Assembly: GCA_037176725.1 (NCBI GenBank)
Contig: JAZBRS010000026.1
Location: 60,924,501 to 60,988,500, forward strand
Direction of reading: 5' to 3'
DNA length: 64,000 nt
Source of the DNA: Posidonia oceanica
Taxonomy: Eukaryota > Streptophyta > Magnoliopsida > Alismatales > Posidoniaceae
A program made the position numbers and the translations under genes. The notes under the pieces are model-generated. The model ran no database searches, was not told where the DNA came from, and saw only the letters and a program-made list of their open reading frames with translations. Numbering within the stretch: position 1 is the first letter of the stretch; every line of letters starts with the position of its first letter. Shown piece by piece: positions 10,713-22,034 of the stretch.

Positions 10713-11665
10713 GGTGATAAGTTAACAGACCTATCGCCGGATAGTCAGGGGTTATCAGTCCTGTGAGGAGTTAACGGAGTCATCACCGGATAATTGGGGC
10801 TATTAGCCCGTGAGGAGTAAACGGACTCATCACCAGATAGTTGGGGCTATCAGCCTGCGAGAAGTTAACAAACTCATCACCGGATAGTTGGGGCTATCAG
10901 CCCGCGAGGAGTTAACAGACTCATCGCTAGATAGTTAGGGCTATCAGCCCGAATGAGGGTGGAAAGGGGCAGGAATATCGAACCAGAAGGTGCAGCAGAG
11001 GTCTGTAGATGCTCCCGCAACAGTTAAGGATGCCAGCCCAATGAGGGTGGGACGATACCAAAGGGCTACCAGATGCACTTGGTATCGAAGGCGGTGACAG
11101 GCCAGTGAGTCTGTCAGGCAAGAGAGGTGGTGACAAGTGGGATGACTTGTAACCACGAATGCAACGGAAATACCAAACCCGAAGGTGTGGCAGAGGACCG
11201 TAGACGCTCCCGTAACAGTTAGGGATATCAGCCCGGATGCAAATGGAAATGTGATACCATAGCGCAGCCAAATAAAGATGCCCCTGTTATCGGTGAACGA
11301 TACTAGGGGACAACCGAAGCGCCCTTGGTATCGAAATGCAGAGTGGAGACAAAACTAACGTGTTTGCCAATCGAGTAGTTAGGGATACCAGCCCAGATGC
11401 AGTGAGATGGACGTAAGGGCTCACCGTGCGATGTGCAATGCCGATGGGGAATGCAATGGGATAATGTAAAGGGAAACGCTGGGTGACATTTTAACAGGTG
11501 TCAACCGAGCAGTTAGGGCTGTCAGCCCAATGCAACGCGAAGATGCGGGATAACGTTTTAACGGGTGTTAACCAAGCAGTTAAGGCTGCCAGCCCGATGC
11601 AGAGGATGAATGCAAGATGATAAATTAACAGACATATCGTCGAGCAGTTAGGACTGCCAACCCAA
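10713..11665. repeat. dispersed minisatellite with a small hairpin core
   Basis: About eleven copies of a core like agttagggctgccagccc. Five at the left are in a regular array of about 48 bp (10713-10955). The rest are spaced 65-190 bp apart. Four more copies lie at 13050-13240. The core GGGCT-NNN-AGCCC is a perfect short hairpin in most copies. Confidence 0.75.
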
Positions 11666-13034
11666 ATGCAAAGGAATGAATGTAGAGAAAAAACAGGGAC
11701 CCATCGTGGTGGGTGTGCAATGGTCTCAGAGCGGGCATGCGATGTAACGTCACGCAGTGACAAACGAGGGACATGCCGGTCATCAAGGACCTACCCAACG
11801 CGGTGGGCGGCCAAAACTTGAAAAGCGTGGAGCCTCTGAGCGAGAACAGGGAGAGAGGGAAGATAAATTATTATGCTTATGTTTTTTGGTGGCTTTGGAT
11901 TCAAAGCAGCTGTTTGGCGAGAGGATACTTCTACACTTCCTAATTCAGGAGTTCTCGATCCACGAGCAATGCCATGTCGAGTTGCGGTTGGTGGCTCTAA
12001 TTCTCACTCTTAGTTTGGGATGAGGCCTCAACTTTGCAAAGTATAGCCTTTGGCTGCATGTGGATAGCAGAAGCATTGGATGTAGCTTTGCAGCCTCTGT
12101 CTTAAATCCTCGGGGACCGACTACCACTTTTGACGCTCACGGGTAGATATTTCTTTTTCCCCTTTTGAGTGACTGGAGTTGCATCTAGCCTGCCAAGGAG
12201 GTAGAGTTGTTGTCTGCACTATGGATCGAAGTGTGTTGCTGCGCTCGGAGGGTGGGGCCAAGTCTTCCAGATAATGCTTCCCGTGCAGTTGGTGATGTGG
12301 TGCTTGGAGTTGAGAGCTAAGGGGGCTTCGATGCTTATCCGAGTTACTCCTCTCATGAACATCTTCTTTCTTCAACTTCTTTCTTCATTTTTCTTTTATG
12401 CCCAGCATGCATATCTTGTTATCATATTTTTGCTCACATTATCTCTATTCTTTTCGATATGCATGTCTTCGCCCTCTCGGGGCAGCGGTCCCGGATGAGG
12501 CGTTAAGAGTTTGGCTGGTCGGCGTGCACATCCAGCCTCTGCTGTATGTACAAGCAGCCTCTGGCTATGCTCTACTCTGCTTTGGTTCTCTCCATGTTTG
12601 GTGGACTCTCTTAAAAGGGTGGATCTCGCTTTTGGAGTTTTGAGCTCAACGAGATGCTCTGTTCTACTCTAAGTCTCACTCTGTGGCCACATGCAATGAG
12701 ATGGCGCTGTTCGGGTGAGTTCTGCCTGAGGTGATCGATGCTTGACATTATCTCGACGCTGCTTGTTTGTCCAAAGCCGGGTTTTTGGTTATACAAATGT
12801 TTATGTGTTTTGTAGATTTTACACATATTTTTTGGGCTTTGTGGGTTTTGTGATTTTTATGGTTTTTGCTTTAGGAAAACATAAAGGAGGAAACCAGCAG
12901 AAGGGAAAAACATGTTTTTGTTGTTTTGCATATTTTTATTTTTTGTTTTTTGGGATTTTTAGGAGGTAGGAAATGATATGTACATACAGGAAGGGATATG
13001 CATGTGCAGAAGATGATAAATATATGCAAGATAA

Positions 13035-13245
13035 TAAGTTGACAAACCTATCGCCGAATAGTTAGGGCTATCAGCCCGGTGTGACATTTTAACGAGTGTC
13101 AACCGAGCAGTTAGGGCTGCCAACCCGATGTAGAGGAATGCAGAATGATAGGTTAACGGACTCATCACGGAGCAGTTAGGGCTGCTAGCCCGATAAAGAC
13201 ATTTTGACAGGCATCAATTGGACAGTTAGGGCTGCCAGCCTGATG
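13035..13245. repeat. second block of the hairpin-core minisatellite
   Basis: Four copies of the same core as at 10713-11665 (near 13055, 13103, 13167 and 13220), separated from the first block by about 1.3 kb of different sequence. Confidence 0.75.
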
Positions 13246-13398
13246 CGATGTAAGGAAAAGAAATGCATGTTTTTGGGTTTTAATGGATTTTATATTTTTG
13301 TGGGTTTTCCGATAGGCAAGAAAACGCAAAACAAAACCAAAAGAAAACAATGCAGGAAATAAAAGGAAAGGGTAAGAGGGACTTACTTGTCGGCAACC

Positions 13399-15920
13399 TC
13401 AGGATGGAGGTGCTTGGTCCGCTCCTACGTTACTGATGCTGTCGGCGGGGTCCACTGTTGGTAGTGCGGGAAGCACTGGGGCTGCTAGAGTTGCTGATGG
13501 CAGTCCAGGGAGCACTGGAGCTGCTAATAGCAGTGTGGGGAGCACTGGAGCTGCCAAGGTTGAAGGAGATACTAACCTGGATGGTGTTGCGATCAGGTTT
13601 GTTGGTGATGCTACCGTTGCATCTCCGAGCGTCCTCGGAATGAACTTGGAAAGGCGAGAAGAGGAGATTGCACCGATGGGATTGGAAGGATCCACCGGGT
13701 CGGAGCTGGACTCAGAGAAGACTGGAGTGAGGGAAAAGACCTCCGAGGTTCCGACATCTTCGAAGCCTACAAACTCAGAAGAGGAAGGGTCAGCTACACT
13801 AGGGTGTGCGAGTGTTGGTGCAAGTGCAGGTGCTGGTGTAGGTGATGCCTCCTGCGTGGCAATGTTGAAAATCTTTCAATCAATCAGGCCCTGGACATCG
13901 TCCCGTAAAGTGACGCAGTCATCCATCGAGTGCGCCGTGGCTCGATGGAAACTGCACAACTGATCCGTGTTATGCCACCGCGGAGGGGGATTCGGTGACG
14001 GACGGACAGTCAGGAGTCTCAGAAGCGACTCAACCTGAGGGAAGATGACGCTCAATGGTTCGGGTAGAGGGGTGTAATCACACTACGCCCGATGAGGTCA
14101 TCTTTGCCTTGGTTGGAGTCCTTGCCGAGTGAGTGCGACGTGATGCACTGGCTCGACGATGGCAGTGTTTGCAAGACTATGTGCGTAATCTAGCAGAAAA
14201 GAGTCTGGCTGACTCGCTGCAATGGCAGGCTTTGCGGGAGGTTTGACGTATGCGACGGCGTGCTATTCGGAGTAGTCGGGAGTGGAGTCTCCATTGTTGG
14301 TGCCACCGCGGCGATTGGTTCTAGAGTTGTTGTTGATCTGCCCAGCTATTGCAACAAGTGCGGGGAAATTCCCACTTCGCTGTGAGCTTTCCAAGTGGGC
14401 GCCAGCTCTAATTAGCGATGCAAGACTAGTGATTGTTTGGAATGATAGCAGGGCTCCAGTCGCTGGCTGCGCCCCCTTGACGATCATGTCGATAGATTCC
14501 TCGACGGAGGATCTATCTCTGACCTGGGCAGCTACGGAACGCTAGCGACCAACATACTCCCCGAATGGCTCATGGGGCCTCTACCGAATGGCGACAAGAT
14601 CCTCTCGCTTGGGGATCAAGTCGAGGTTGAAAGAATACTACCCAAGGAAAGCCTAGGAAAGGTCGTTCCAAGTCTGGATCGCGGCCATGTCAAGGGAAGT
14701 GAACCACTTGAGCGCGGGGCCGATCAGACTCTTCTGGAACAAACGAATCAGGAGCTTGTCGTCAGCCCGAAGCTGAGGAAGGTCTCCGCAGTATGCCCTC
14801 AGATGCGAGATGGGGCAGCCTCTACTGTTGTACTTTTTGAATTCTAGGATGTGAAATTTCGAAGGGAATGTTGCCTCTTGAAAGAGGCAGAGGTCCTGGA
14901 ATTGGTAGGACTGGCGGTCCGTGCCTTGCATTTGACGAAGTGCTCTTTCTAGATTTCCCAACCTGACGAGGACAGGATCTGAAGTTGCTGCTGGCAATGG
15001 TTGTGCAGCAGAGGCAGGGGCAGCGTACACTGTATGGGTCACATGAAAGCGCTCCTCTAGATCCACCATCACGCCACCTGGTGTCGAGGCGTGAGGGCCA
15101 GCATACCCGTGCGATTGTGAGTAGTGTTGTGGGATGTATGCAGGAGTCTGAACCTGATGCAAAGGGGATGGATAGATAGTATGCTGTGCAGTGTAAGGTG
15201 CAATGCAAGGGAGCAACAGCCGTGGCACCGGCACGGTGCCGGGCAACGAGTTCTAAGGGTGCTGTACTCCTGCCAATCCAAAAGACTGGCCACCAAATGT
15301 TGGAGTAGCATGCTGTACAAAGTGTTGTGCAAACACAGGAGGCAGATAAGGCGCCCATATTGCCGAAGCTGTGAGGAGCTAGGGCGATAACGAGGGCGGA
15401 AGTGCAGTGTGGTGAGCCTGTAGAGCTATAGTGGGCTGCACCGGAACCTCAGGGGTCGGACGGAAGAGTGGGCCGCAGTCGGATCGAGTGCAAGAGCCAT
15501 GCTTCGCAGCCTCTCGGCCTTAGCCAACAGACGTCGTGCTTGCGAGGCAAGGGACTCATCGACCGACAAGCTGGGATGCAAAAAAGGGTCTGCCAATGGG
15601 GGTACGGAAACAGAGGGAGCAAAAGGGAGAGACCCTATGCAAGAGGCAGCCGCAGAAGGCTGGATTCCCAAGATGGGAAGGCCCTGGGATGGAACAAAAG
15701 GCGACGCTCCTAGAGCCTGAGTGGCGGTCACTGCGGTTGATTCGGTGAGAAGCTCCAAGTCGACTGAGGTCGACCCTTGTTCCAAATAGAGGGGCTGAGA
15801 AGTCTCCTGCACCAGAAAAGGTGAAGAGACAGCAGATGTCAAAGTAAGGGAAGGAGAGACCGAAGTCGGTATTTCCTCTGACACCAAAGAGGAAGAGGGC
15901 TTGCCAGTATACTCGACCAT
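13399..15920 (-). pseudogene. gag gene of Tat/Ogre-like Ty3/gypsy element C, degenerate
   Basis: From the ATG at 15920 the minus strand gives a Ser/Pro-rich N-terminal part, then at about 15060-14640 the typical plant gypsy gag core: FPSKFHILEFKKYNSRGC, ISHLRAYCGDLPQL, KSLIGPALKWFTSLD, IQTWNDLS. It continues with FNLDLIPKREDLVAIR and GQINNNSRTNRRGG, then a Cys-His segment CSFHRATAHSMDDC with VTLRDDVQGLID, and ends in an Ala/Pro/Leu-repeat tail with a stop at 13399. There are several stops and frame changes (around 14230, 14545, 14650, 15060 and 15420). Gag would form the virus-like particle in the cytoplasm. No CCHC zinc knuckle is seen. The frame does not run on into protease. Confidence 0.8.
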
Positions 15921-17018
15921 AACGGATAGTGAGCGAGTGTGAACAGGTCTGCGGCTGAATGCAGGGACACGAGACGTAAGGCGAGCTATTGTCGGAGGTA
16001 ACAGATAGCTCAGAGACAAAGAGGAGGGACACTCGAGATCCTGGCTGAGGAACACGCACCTACCTGCGAAAAATAGCAAAGGCGTTAGAGGATGGACGCA
16101 AAAAGGGTTATTAAGGGTGGCATGAACGGCACACGTGCAGATGAATGCCCTAGTATGCGCTCACTCACCATGCATGTCATGAGTAGGTAGCCTACTAGGA
16201 CTCACTCATGGATATGGATTTTATTGACTCTAGGTCAAAAAAAGTAGGTCCCCATTCTAAATCCTAACCAAAGCTCAGGCAGTGAACAGGTGGTGCGTTT
16301 GGAGCCTCGACCCTACCAAAGCATGGGATGTACCCTCGACTAACATCGACACGACCCCAGACAAAAAGGGGGACAAACCGACCAACTTGCCTCGTGCCAA
16401 AGCGACAGAACAAAAGACCAGGACTGTTCTTCTTAGACTAAGTGGGTGGACTCAGAGATGAGAAGATGCATGCTCTCTAGTATGATCAATCATGTAATAT
16501 GCTTTAAAGTGTTTTACTTGCGTTTTATTTAACCAAAAGGGGAAAATTGCATGTTTTGGTTCTAGTTGTACTTAAAATTTTAATATTTGGCTTTATTGTT
16601 GTTTTTAAGTTAAGCCAAAGGAGAGCAAGCACGTATCTAATATCCTAGGCATGGAAAAAGCATGAAGGGGAAAGAAACATGGAGTCATGGCACGCAAGCA
16701 TCATACAACAAGGCAAAAAGACATGTGCATGACAGGTGCAAGTGTTGGTGGACATGATAGTGAAAAGAAAGCACTCATCATATCAAAAACAGGTATACAT
16801 GGCATGTGCATGTGTAGGGGCATAGCAACTGTGTAAAACAAAGCACTTACCACTCAAAAGGCATGTATAATGTATAAATAAAGCAAACAAGAGCAATGTA
16901 AGCAATAAAGCATCTAAACAGGCATAAGGCAAGCAAAAAGCATGGAAAATGGCATAAGGCAAACAAAATGCGAAATCCAAGCAAGTGAGAAAGCCAAAAC
17001 GAAAGCCGGAGTCTAAAA
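15921..17018 (-). mobile_element. 5' leader of element C
   Basis: Non-coding leader between PBS and gag, matching blocks of the leader of A (gtaggtagcctact near 16190, accaaagctcagg near 16268, cgacacgacccc near 16347). It is rich in CAAGCA/AAAGCA runs near the PBS. Confidence 0.65.
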
Positions 17019-17035
17019 TCCCCAGCGAAGTCGCA
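17019..17035 (-). other. primer-binding site of element C
   Basis: On the minus strand TGCGACTTCGCTGGGGA, three bases from the LTR boundary at 17039. It is a mutated form of the PBS in element A. Confidence 0.6.
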
Positions 17036-17224
17036 GCCTGTGAATGCCTCACCCTTTGAGATCCGGACCGGCGAGGGCCCGAAAGAGAGAGGTCTTCACG
17101 GATAGCGACGCGAAGAAGGAAAACAAAAAGATAAAACAAAACGAAGTCACCACCTAGTCTATTCAATCAGGAGATGAGGAAAACCAAGAAGAGCATGAAA
17201 ACATGCAAATGATTGCAATGCTAT

Positions 17225-17370
17225 GCAAAAGTAAATGACTCGTGCCTAGGATATGGGCATAATGGTCATTGCGGACCAAAGAAAGGGTAAGGACTCCTGT
17301 TACGCGCGGGAAAGGTGTTAGGCACCCCCGACACGCTCAAGGAATCGGTCTTTCAACGCTTATCGCTCGC
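17225..17370 (-). repeat. conserved LTR block, copy in C
   Basis: Same block as at 2500-2640 and 58575-58720, recognised by tgcctaggata, ggtcattg, ctcctgttacg and aaggtgttaggcaccccc in the same order. Confidence 0.7.
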
Positions 17371-17633
17371 ATATGCGGGAATTTCGGCAAATGCTTGCTT
17401 TAACTATACGCCCGAGGGCGATAAATGCCTTGCTATGCTATGGATGCTTAACTTGCTTAAATGTCATTTGAAAACATGCTATACTTAGTGAAAACATACC
17501 AAATATAGATGATTTGGGCTAGAATGCCATGATGCAGTGGTAAAGCGATTAAGAAACTAAAATAGAGTGAGACAAGCTAAGCAGATACAAAACGAAAGCG
17601 GCAAACAGGGGATGAAGGCTGTTGTCTGGATTA

Positions 17634-17715
17634 CAGGCTGAGTCGCCGGTGCTCAGGGCGACCAGGCTCATCATCTGCCTAAGAGGCGGCGGCACAGGTC
17701 GCCGGCGAGAGCGGC
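17634..17715. repeat. stem-loop cluster 1 in LTR C
   Basis: GTCGCC and GGGCGAC arms close a loop of eight bases (ggtgctca); a second GGTCGCC…GCGGCGGC segment follows, with weaker pairing. Confidence 0.55.
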
Positions 17716-17901
17716 GGCTGGACCCTGTGTAGGTTCCCAAACAGGCAACTTCAACACCTCAGAAAAGCTAGCGATTTGATTCAAAACAAGAAACCACATA
17801 CATAGCAGCACAGAGGGCATAACAAGGATCAAATCCATGCAAACAAGATGTAAAATAGGTGCCCGGACAGGGAGATACGTCGGCGCAAAGTCGGCCCAAA
17901 G

Positions 17902-17964
17902 ACTGCCTAAAAAGCCAGGCTAGTCGCCGCTACAAGCAGCGCCATAGCTGGCAGCTCAGGCAGT
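17902..17964. repeat. 63 bp imperfect palindrome in LTR C
   Basis: Outer arms ACTGCCT and AGGCAGT enclose GCCAGGCTA and TAGCTGGC, which in turn enclose GTCGCCGCT and AGCAGCGCC. The whole can fold as one long interrupted stem. Confidence 0.6.
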
Positions 17965-18991
17965 TCGCACGGCAAACTTTGGAGCCAAATCTCCTGCCGA
18001 CGGCGATGCGAAGTAAGAAACTAAATGCATGAAGTTAAAGACCATTCAACCACGAACACATGCATACAATCATCAAGCAAAACGGCCACCTAGGCCGTGA
18101 GATACGGTGACCCAAACTCTAGCCGATGATAGTCCAAAGGTCGGACTTCGACGCCAAAATCGGTGCCGACGGAGGTGCGAAAAAGACCGGTGACGATCGG
18201 GGAAGCTTCATGGCGTTCCCACGAACACGAGCATGCATTCAAAATAGAAAATGAGCCAGCGGATCGCTCTAACAACCTCGCTCCTCTTCTCGCCGGCAAT
18301 GACCACGTCCACCGGCCTAGGAGAGGCCGACAGGCCACGAGACGCCACCAAGGTGCTCAGAGGAGGCCAAGAGAGTTAGAGGGAGGTCCGAGGATGATGA
18401 GGGAGTAGTTTCGCACCAGTGTAGGGGCACGGACGTGCCTCCCGACGTGGCTCACCAGAGGCGGACTGTGCAGAGGTCGCAGCGGCGTTGGAGGAAGCAG
18501 AGGTGGCTTGGCGGTGTTGGAACGTGCTTGGGGACGTCCGGAGATGCTTCCCGATGTTCAGGGAAGGAGAGTGCGGTGTTGGCCAGAGTTTTGGTGACTC
18601 ACCGAAGTTGGGAAAGACGACGGAGCGAAGTGGGCTCGGAGGCTCGGGAAGCCTGTTGGAGCTTGTGTCAGCGTCCGGGGATGCTCAGGGATCGCTCAGA
18701 AGGTGTGGGTGGCTCTGGTTCGCTCTGGAAGCAAGGGAAAATGGCCGCCAAAGTGTGAGGAAGTGAGGCGATGGGTTCCTCTGTGTGTCTATCCTTCTTT
18801 GGTTGTGGGAAGAGTGGTGGTTTTGTTGGGTTGTCTGCATAGGAAGGACAGTAGCAGGTCGTGGTGTGCACGGGAGTGGGCGGCAGGGCGTGGCGTGGGC
18901 TCTGGCAGGGATGGTGTGCACGGCAACGGGTGAGCGGCGTGGTTGCAGGTCGTGGGTGGTGGCAGTCTGCGCGAGAGAAGGTTGAACAGGT

Positions 18992-19075
18992 GAGTCGCCG
19001 CACTCGTAGGCGACAACACAGTCCAGTCGCCGCTGTGATTGGCGACAGACTGAGTCGCCCATGTGACTGGCGACC
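18992..19075. repeat. three tandem stem-loops near the U3 end of LTR C
   Basis: Three successive units, each GTCGCC, 11-13 bases, then GGCGAC. They end 222 bp before the LTR terminus at 19297, close to the matching triple cluster in the solo LTR. Confidence 0.7.
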
Positions 19076-19302
19076 GGACCCTCCTGTCTCAACAGGGCTT
19101 CTAATGGGCCTAGTGGGTTTCTAATTGGCCTAAGTTTTTGGAGTCTAGTGGGTTTGGGAGTTTCGAGGGATTTTGGGTGGTTTTTGGGGTTGGTTTAAGG
19201 TTTGGATGGCGTTTTGGTGGAAAGTAGGGTCCGCCACTTCTGAGCTTGATCCTTCGAGTGAAATCTGCCAAATGACTGTCAGATTGAGGTGTCAACAGTT
19301 AA

Positions 19303-20700
19303 TGCTCATATTCATACTTTTTGACCCCATGCTTAATGATAAGGGCAGTTTATTCTGTGATAAATGCTCCTATCCATATTCATAGATCTGTGATAACTTG
19401 CTTACATTGTTAATTTTCATATTCATATACTTTGACCCCATGCTTAGTGATAGGAGGAGTTTCATTATCTTGTCATATATTATTTTTGCCATCATCAAAA
19501 AAGGAGAGATTATGGAAGATATATATCTTCATCTCTAATTTTGATGATAACAACATATTTTAAAACTAATGTGTTTTATGAGCATCTTTAAGTGTCTTAT
19601 ATGACAAAGAAGATCCAAGTACAAAAAGCAAGGATTAAGAAGATCCAAGTGCGAAAAGGAATGATTAAGAAGATCTAAGTGCAAAAAGGGGAAATCAAAA
19701 GCCATCGTGTAAGACTCAAGATAACTTAAGTCGATCTTAAGTTAAACTCAATGAAGATCATGTGTGTTATAAAATCAAGTTTCATATAAACATGTAAATG
19801 TAATCTTTTCATTTGTTTAGGATCATGTAATAATCTCCAAAATACTTCAAAATCCTAGGAAAATAGCCAAGCCCAAAATCAAAAGTAGAGAACATTGAAA
19901 ACATTCAAGAAAATAGGTTCAGAGCATATTTTGGCATACCGAATATTTTCGGTATACCGAAATCTGAGGCTTACAGATTTTACAACCAAGAACCAATTCA
20001 ACATACCGAAAAAATTTCGATCTACCAAATTGTTCGTTTGTTGAGAACAACTATGAGTCATTTGGTCTACCAAATTTATTTCGGTGTACCAAATCACTAG
20101 CCGTTGAAAGAACACTATAGACGTTAGACACATCATTTCTTACTACTTTTCCTATATATAGGGATCCCCGCTTGATACAAAATACACCCCACTCTCTAGT
20201 ATTTCAAGAGCTACCTATAGAGAAGAGTTTTCAAGCATTTCCCATCTTGTTTTCTCAAGTCTTTGCAAGAGAGCTCTCCATTTCCAACCATAACCTCACC
20301 TTGCTAAATTTGTGTTTGGGAGATTACTAGTAAGCTTCAAGTGTAATTCTTTTCATTCAAACTTACTTGCTTTTCGGGTTGTGAGGAGTACAAACTGCAG
20401 TTTTTGCAGAGTTTGGCAAGGATTTCGTCAAGGAGTGTAGTAGCAAGATCTTGGCCCCGAATCAAAATCGTTATAAGGAAACTCTCGAGGAGTAAGCCGG
20501 GGAGGCCGAACTACTATAAGTCCTTCTTGCATTTTAATTTCTTCATCTCCTTATTTGTATGCTTATAGTTTAATCTTCAACTACATTTACTCGTATTATT
20601 TTCTTATGTTTGTTAATATCAGTCATTTAAATTGACTATTATTCTAAATTCTCTATTCATCTCCCCTTTAGAGAAGCCTATAGATCCTAATAAAGGTGTC
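19303..20700 (+). mobile_element. 3' end of a degraded SIRE-like copia element, with LTR
   Basis: A purine-rich tract (aaaaaaggagagat, 19497-19510) is followed by an LTR-like start tatggaag and, soon after, ttttgatgataacaaca, as in SIRE/Maximus LTRs. The putative LTR runs from 19511. It contains palindromes built on cggtataccgaa at 19935-20100 and a TATA box at 20152-20161. The right boundary, around 20700, is uncertain. Upstream, a segment with gaccccatgcttaatgat is repeated about 110 bp later (19320 and 19432). Element C is inserted in this internal part. Confidence 0.55.
20152..20161 (+). promoter_or_regulatory. TATA box of the SIRE-like LTR
   Basis: ctatatatag, in a context typical of copia LTR promoters. 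The predicted transcript start would lie near 20185-20190. Confidence 0.5.
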
Positions 20701-21169
20701 CGTCAGAATTACATTGATGATCTCATAACAAGTTTGACGACCCTTTGGATCACTCTAGTGATTCGTTGGAGCAAATCCGACCACCATCAAATTTAGTCCA
20801 ACCATCGAGGTTATTTCGATGGTGGTCGAAATTATCTCAACAATCACAGGAACAACTCTAATACAACAAAATAAAATCAAATTTCAGTGGAGTAGGGTGT
20901 GCATTTGACCATCTTGAATTTTTACAAAAATAATATACACTATATATAAGGATACATTTAACGTTAATTTACTTATTTATTTGTTGTGGACTTTCTTATA
21001 AATAACCAATTAAACCTAAAAGTCACATGTGATATTCATCCCACCCATGACACTCTTCACATACAAAATATACATTTTTTTTTTAAATCTCATACTAATC
21101 CAAATACCTAATATATCTTTCTCATAAAATTTTTAAAAGAATCTCATCTCAATTCCCAATCAAGATATT

Positions 21170-22034
21170 GTAAATGCCATGAAGCTTATAAGAATTGCCA
21201 AAGAATGATTGCTGGAGCTGTGCGACAGTAGATGAGATTCTTTGCTAAATGAAGTTTACTCATTTTATAAGATATATGAAATATTTATCTTGAACAAAAA
21301 AGAGAAGTCTAAATTTCGAAGCCAATTGAGACTTAATATGGCAAAAATAACTAATCTTCATTATTATTATGTGGAAATATTTTACACTGTCATCAATATA
21401 CAACTTCTGGAACTTAATAATCGTTTCAATGAGACGAACACAAAGTTACTCTTATGCATAACATGTCTTGATCATAAAGACTCATTCTCTTCTTTTGATC
21501 TGAATAAATCTATTCGTTTTGCTAAATCTTGTCCTATTGATTTTTCACAATTAAGGACTATAATGATTGTTGAGAGTTATATTAGAGAGTCTTCTAATTG
21601 TAATTTTTTTTGGATTGGTAGATAACAGTATTTTAGTTCAAAAAATGATTGATAATGCTTAAGTGTTATTTATCTTTCGTTGTATTTACTTGTAAAATTA
21701 ACTTGAATTTTGCTAGTTACAACTACTAAAGTTGAGAGAGTCTTTTCTGCAATGAAACTCATCAAAACTTCACTACCAAATCGAATGAAAAATGAATTAA
21801 TAAACAATTGCTTGACAACGTACTTTAGAAGATATGTTTTTAAAGACATTGACGCTGAAGCAATTATGCAAAGACTTTGGAATATGATGTCTAGAAAAAA
21901 GTGTAGTCGTCTGTTGTAAAGTTTGATATTTTTTTAATCTTAATTATAAATAGATTATTTTTATCATCTTAATTTTTTTTTTTTGTATTTACATCGTGAA
22001 TAGATTGACGAGCTTTGCTGGATCCGTCGCTGGA
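21170..22034 (+). pseudogene. remnant of a hAT transposase (TTF-type zinc finger group)
   Basis: Two frames carry recognisable pieces. One at 21320-21560 reads HYYYVEIFYTVINIQL, then ELNNRFNETNTKLLLC and DSFSSFDLNKSIRFAKSCP, the central region of plant TTF-type hAT transposases. One at 21710-21919 reads TTTKVERVFSAMKLIKTSLP with NELINNCLTTYFRRYVF, the C-terminal dimerisation region. Between them are stops and a shift, so the gene is dead. At the right, the plus strand gctggatccgtcgctg (ending near 22034) is the complement of a CAGYGACGGATCCAGC-type hAT end. The left end and the N-terminal zinc finger are not found. Confidence 0.75.

Larger units (their letters stand above)
10198..13398 (-). 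mobile_element. repeat-rich non-coding part of element C, 3' of gag
   Basis: This lies downstream of gag in the sense of element C. No protease, reverse transcriptase, RNase H or integrase motif is seen in any frame. It contains a diverged duplication (about 10205-10340 and 10465-10600, both with ctggccgtgcac-like starts and taagcaatgcgc-like middles), a dispersed short repeat (separate entry) and an interrupting block at about 11750-12960 of unknown origin with T-rich sequence near its right end. The sequence at 12830-12970 resembles 13260-13345, so the block may be a duplication or insertion. Confidence 0.5.
17039..19297 (-). mobile_element. 5' LTR of gypsy element C (2259 bp)
   Basis: Starts tgtgaatgcc next to the PBS and ends …gaggtgtcaaca at 19297. 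The next bases gttaa (19298-19302) would be the target duplication; the other copy is not in the window. The inside holds the conserved block at 17225-17370, a GC-rich part at 18120-19080 and stem-loop clusters with GTCGCC/GGCGAC arms. Confidence 0.7.

Noticed and set aside
19303..20700. Assignment of this region to the gypsy group of A to C
   Set aside because: The polypurine tract, the gatgataacaaca motif and the TATA region are copia SIRE-like and lie on the plus strand.
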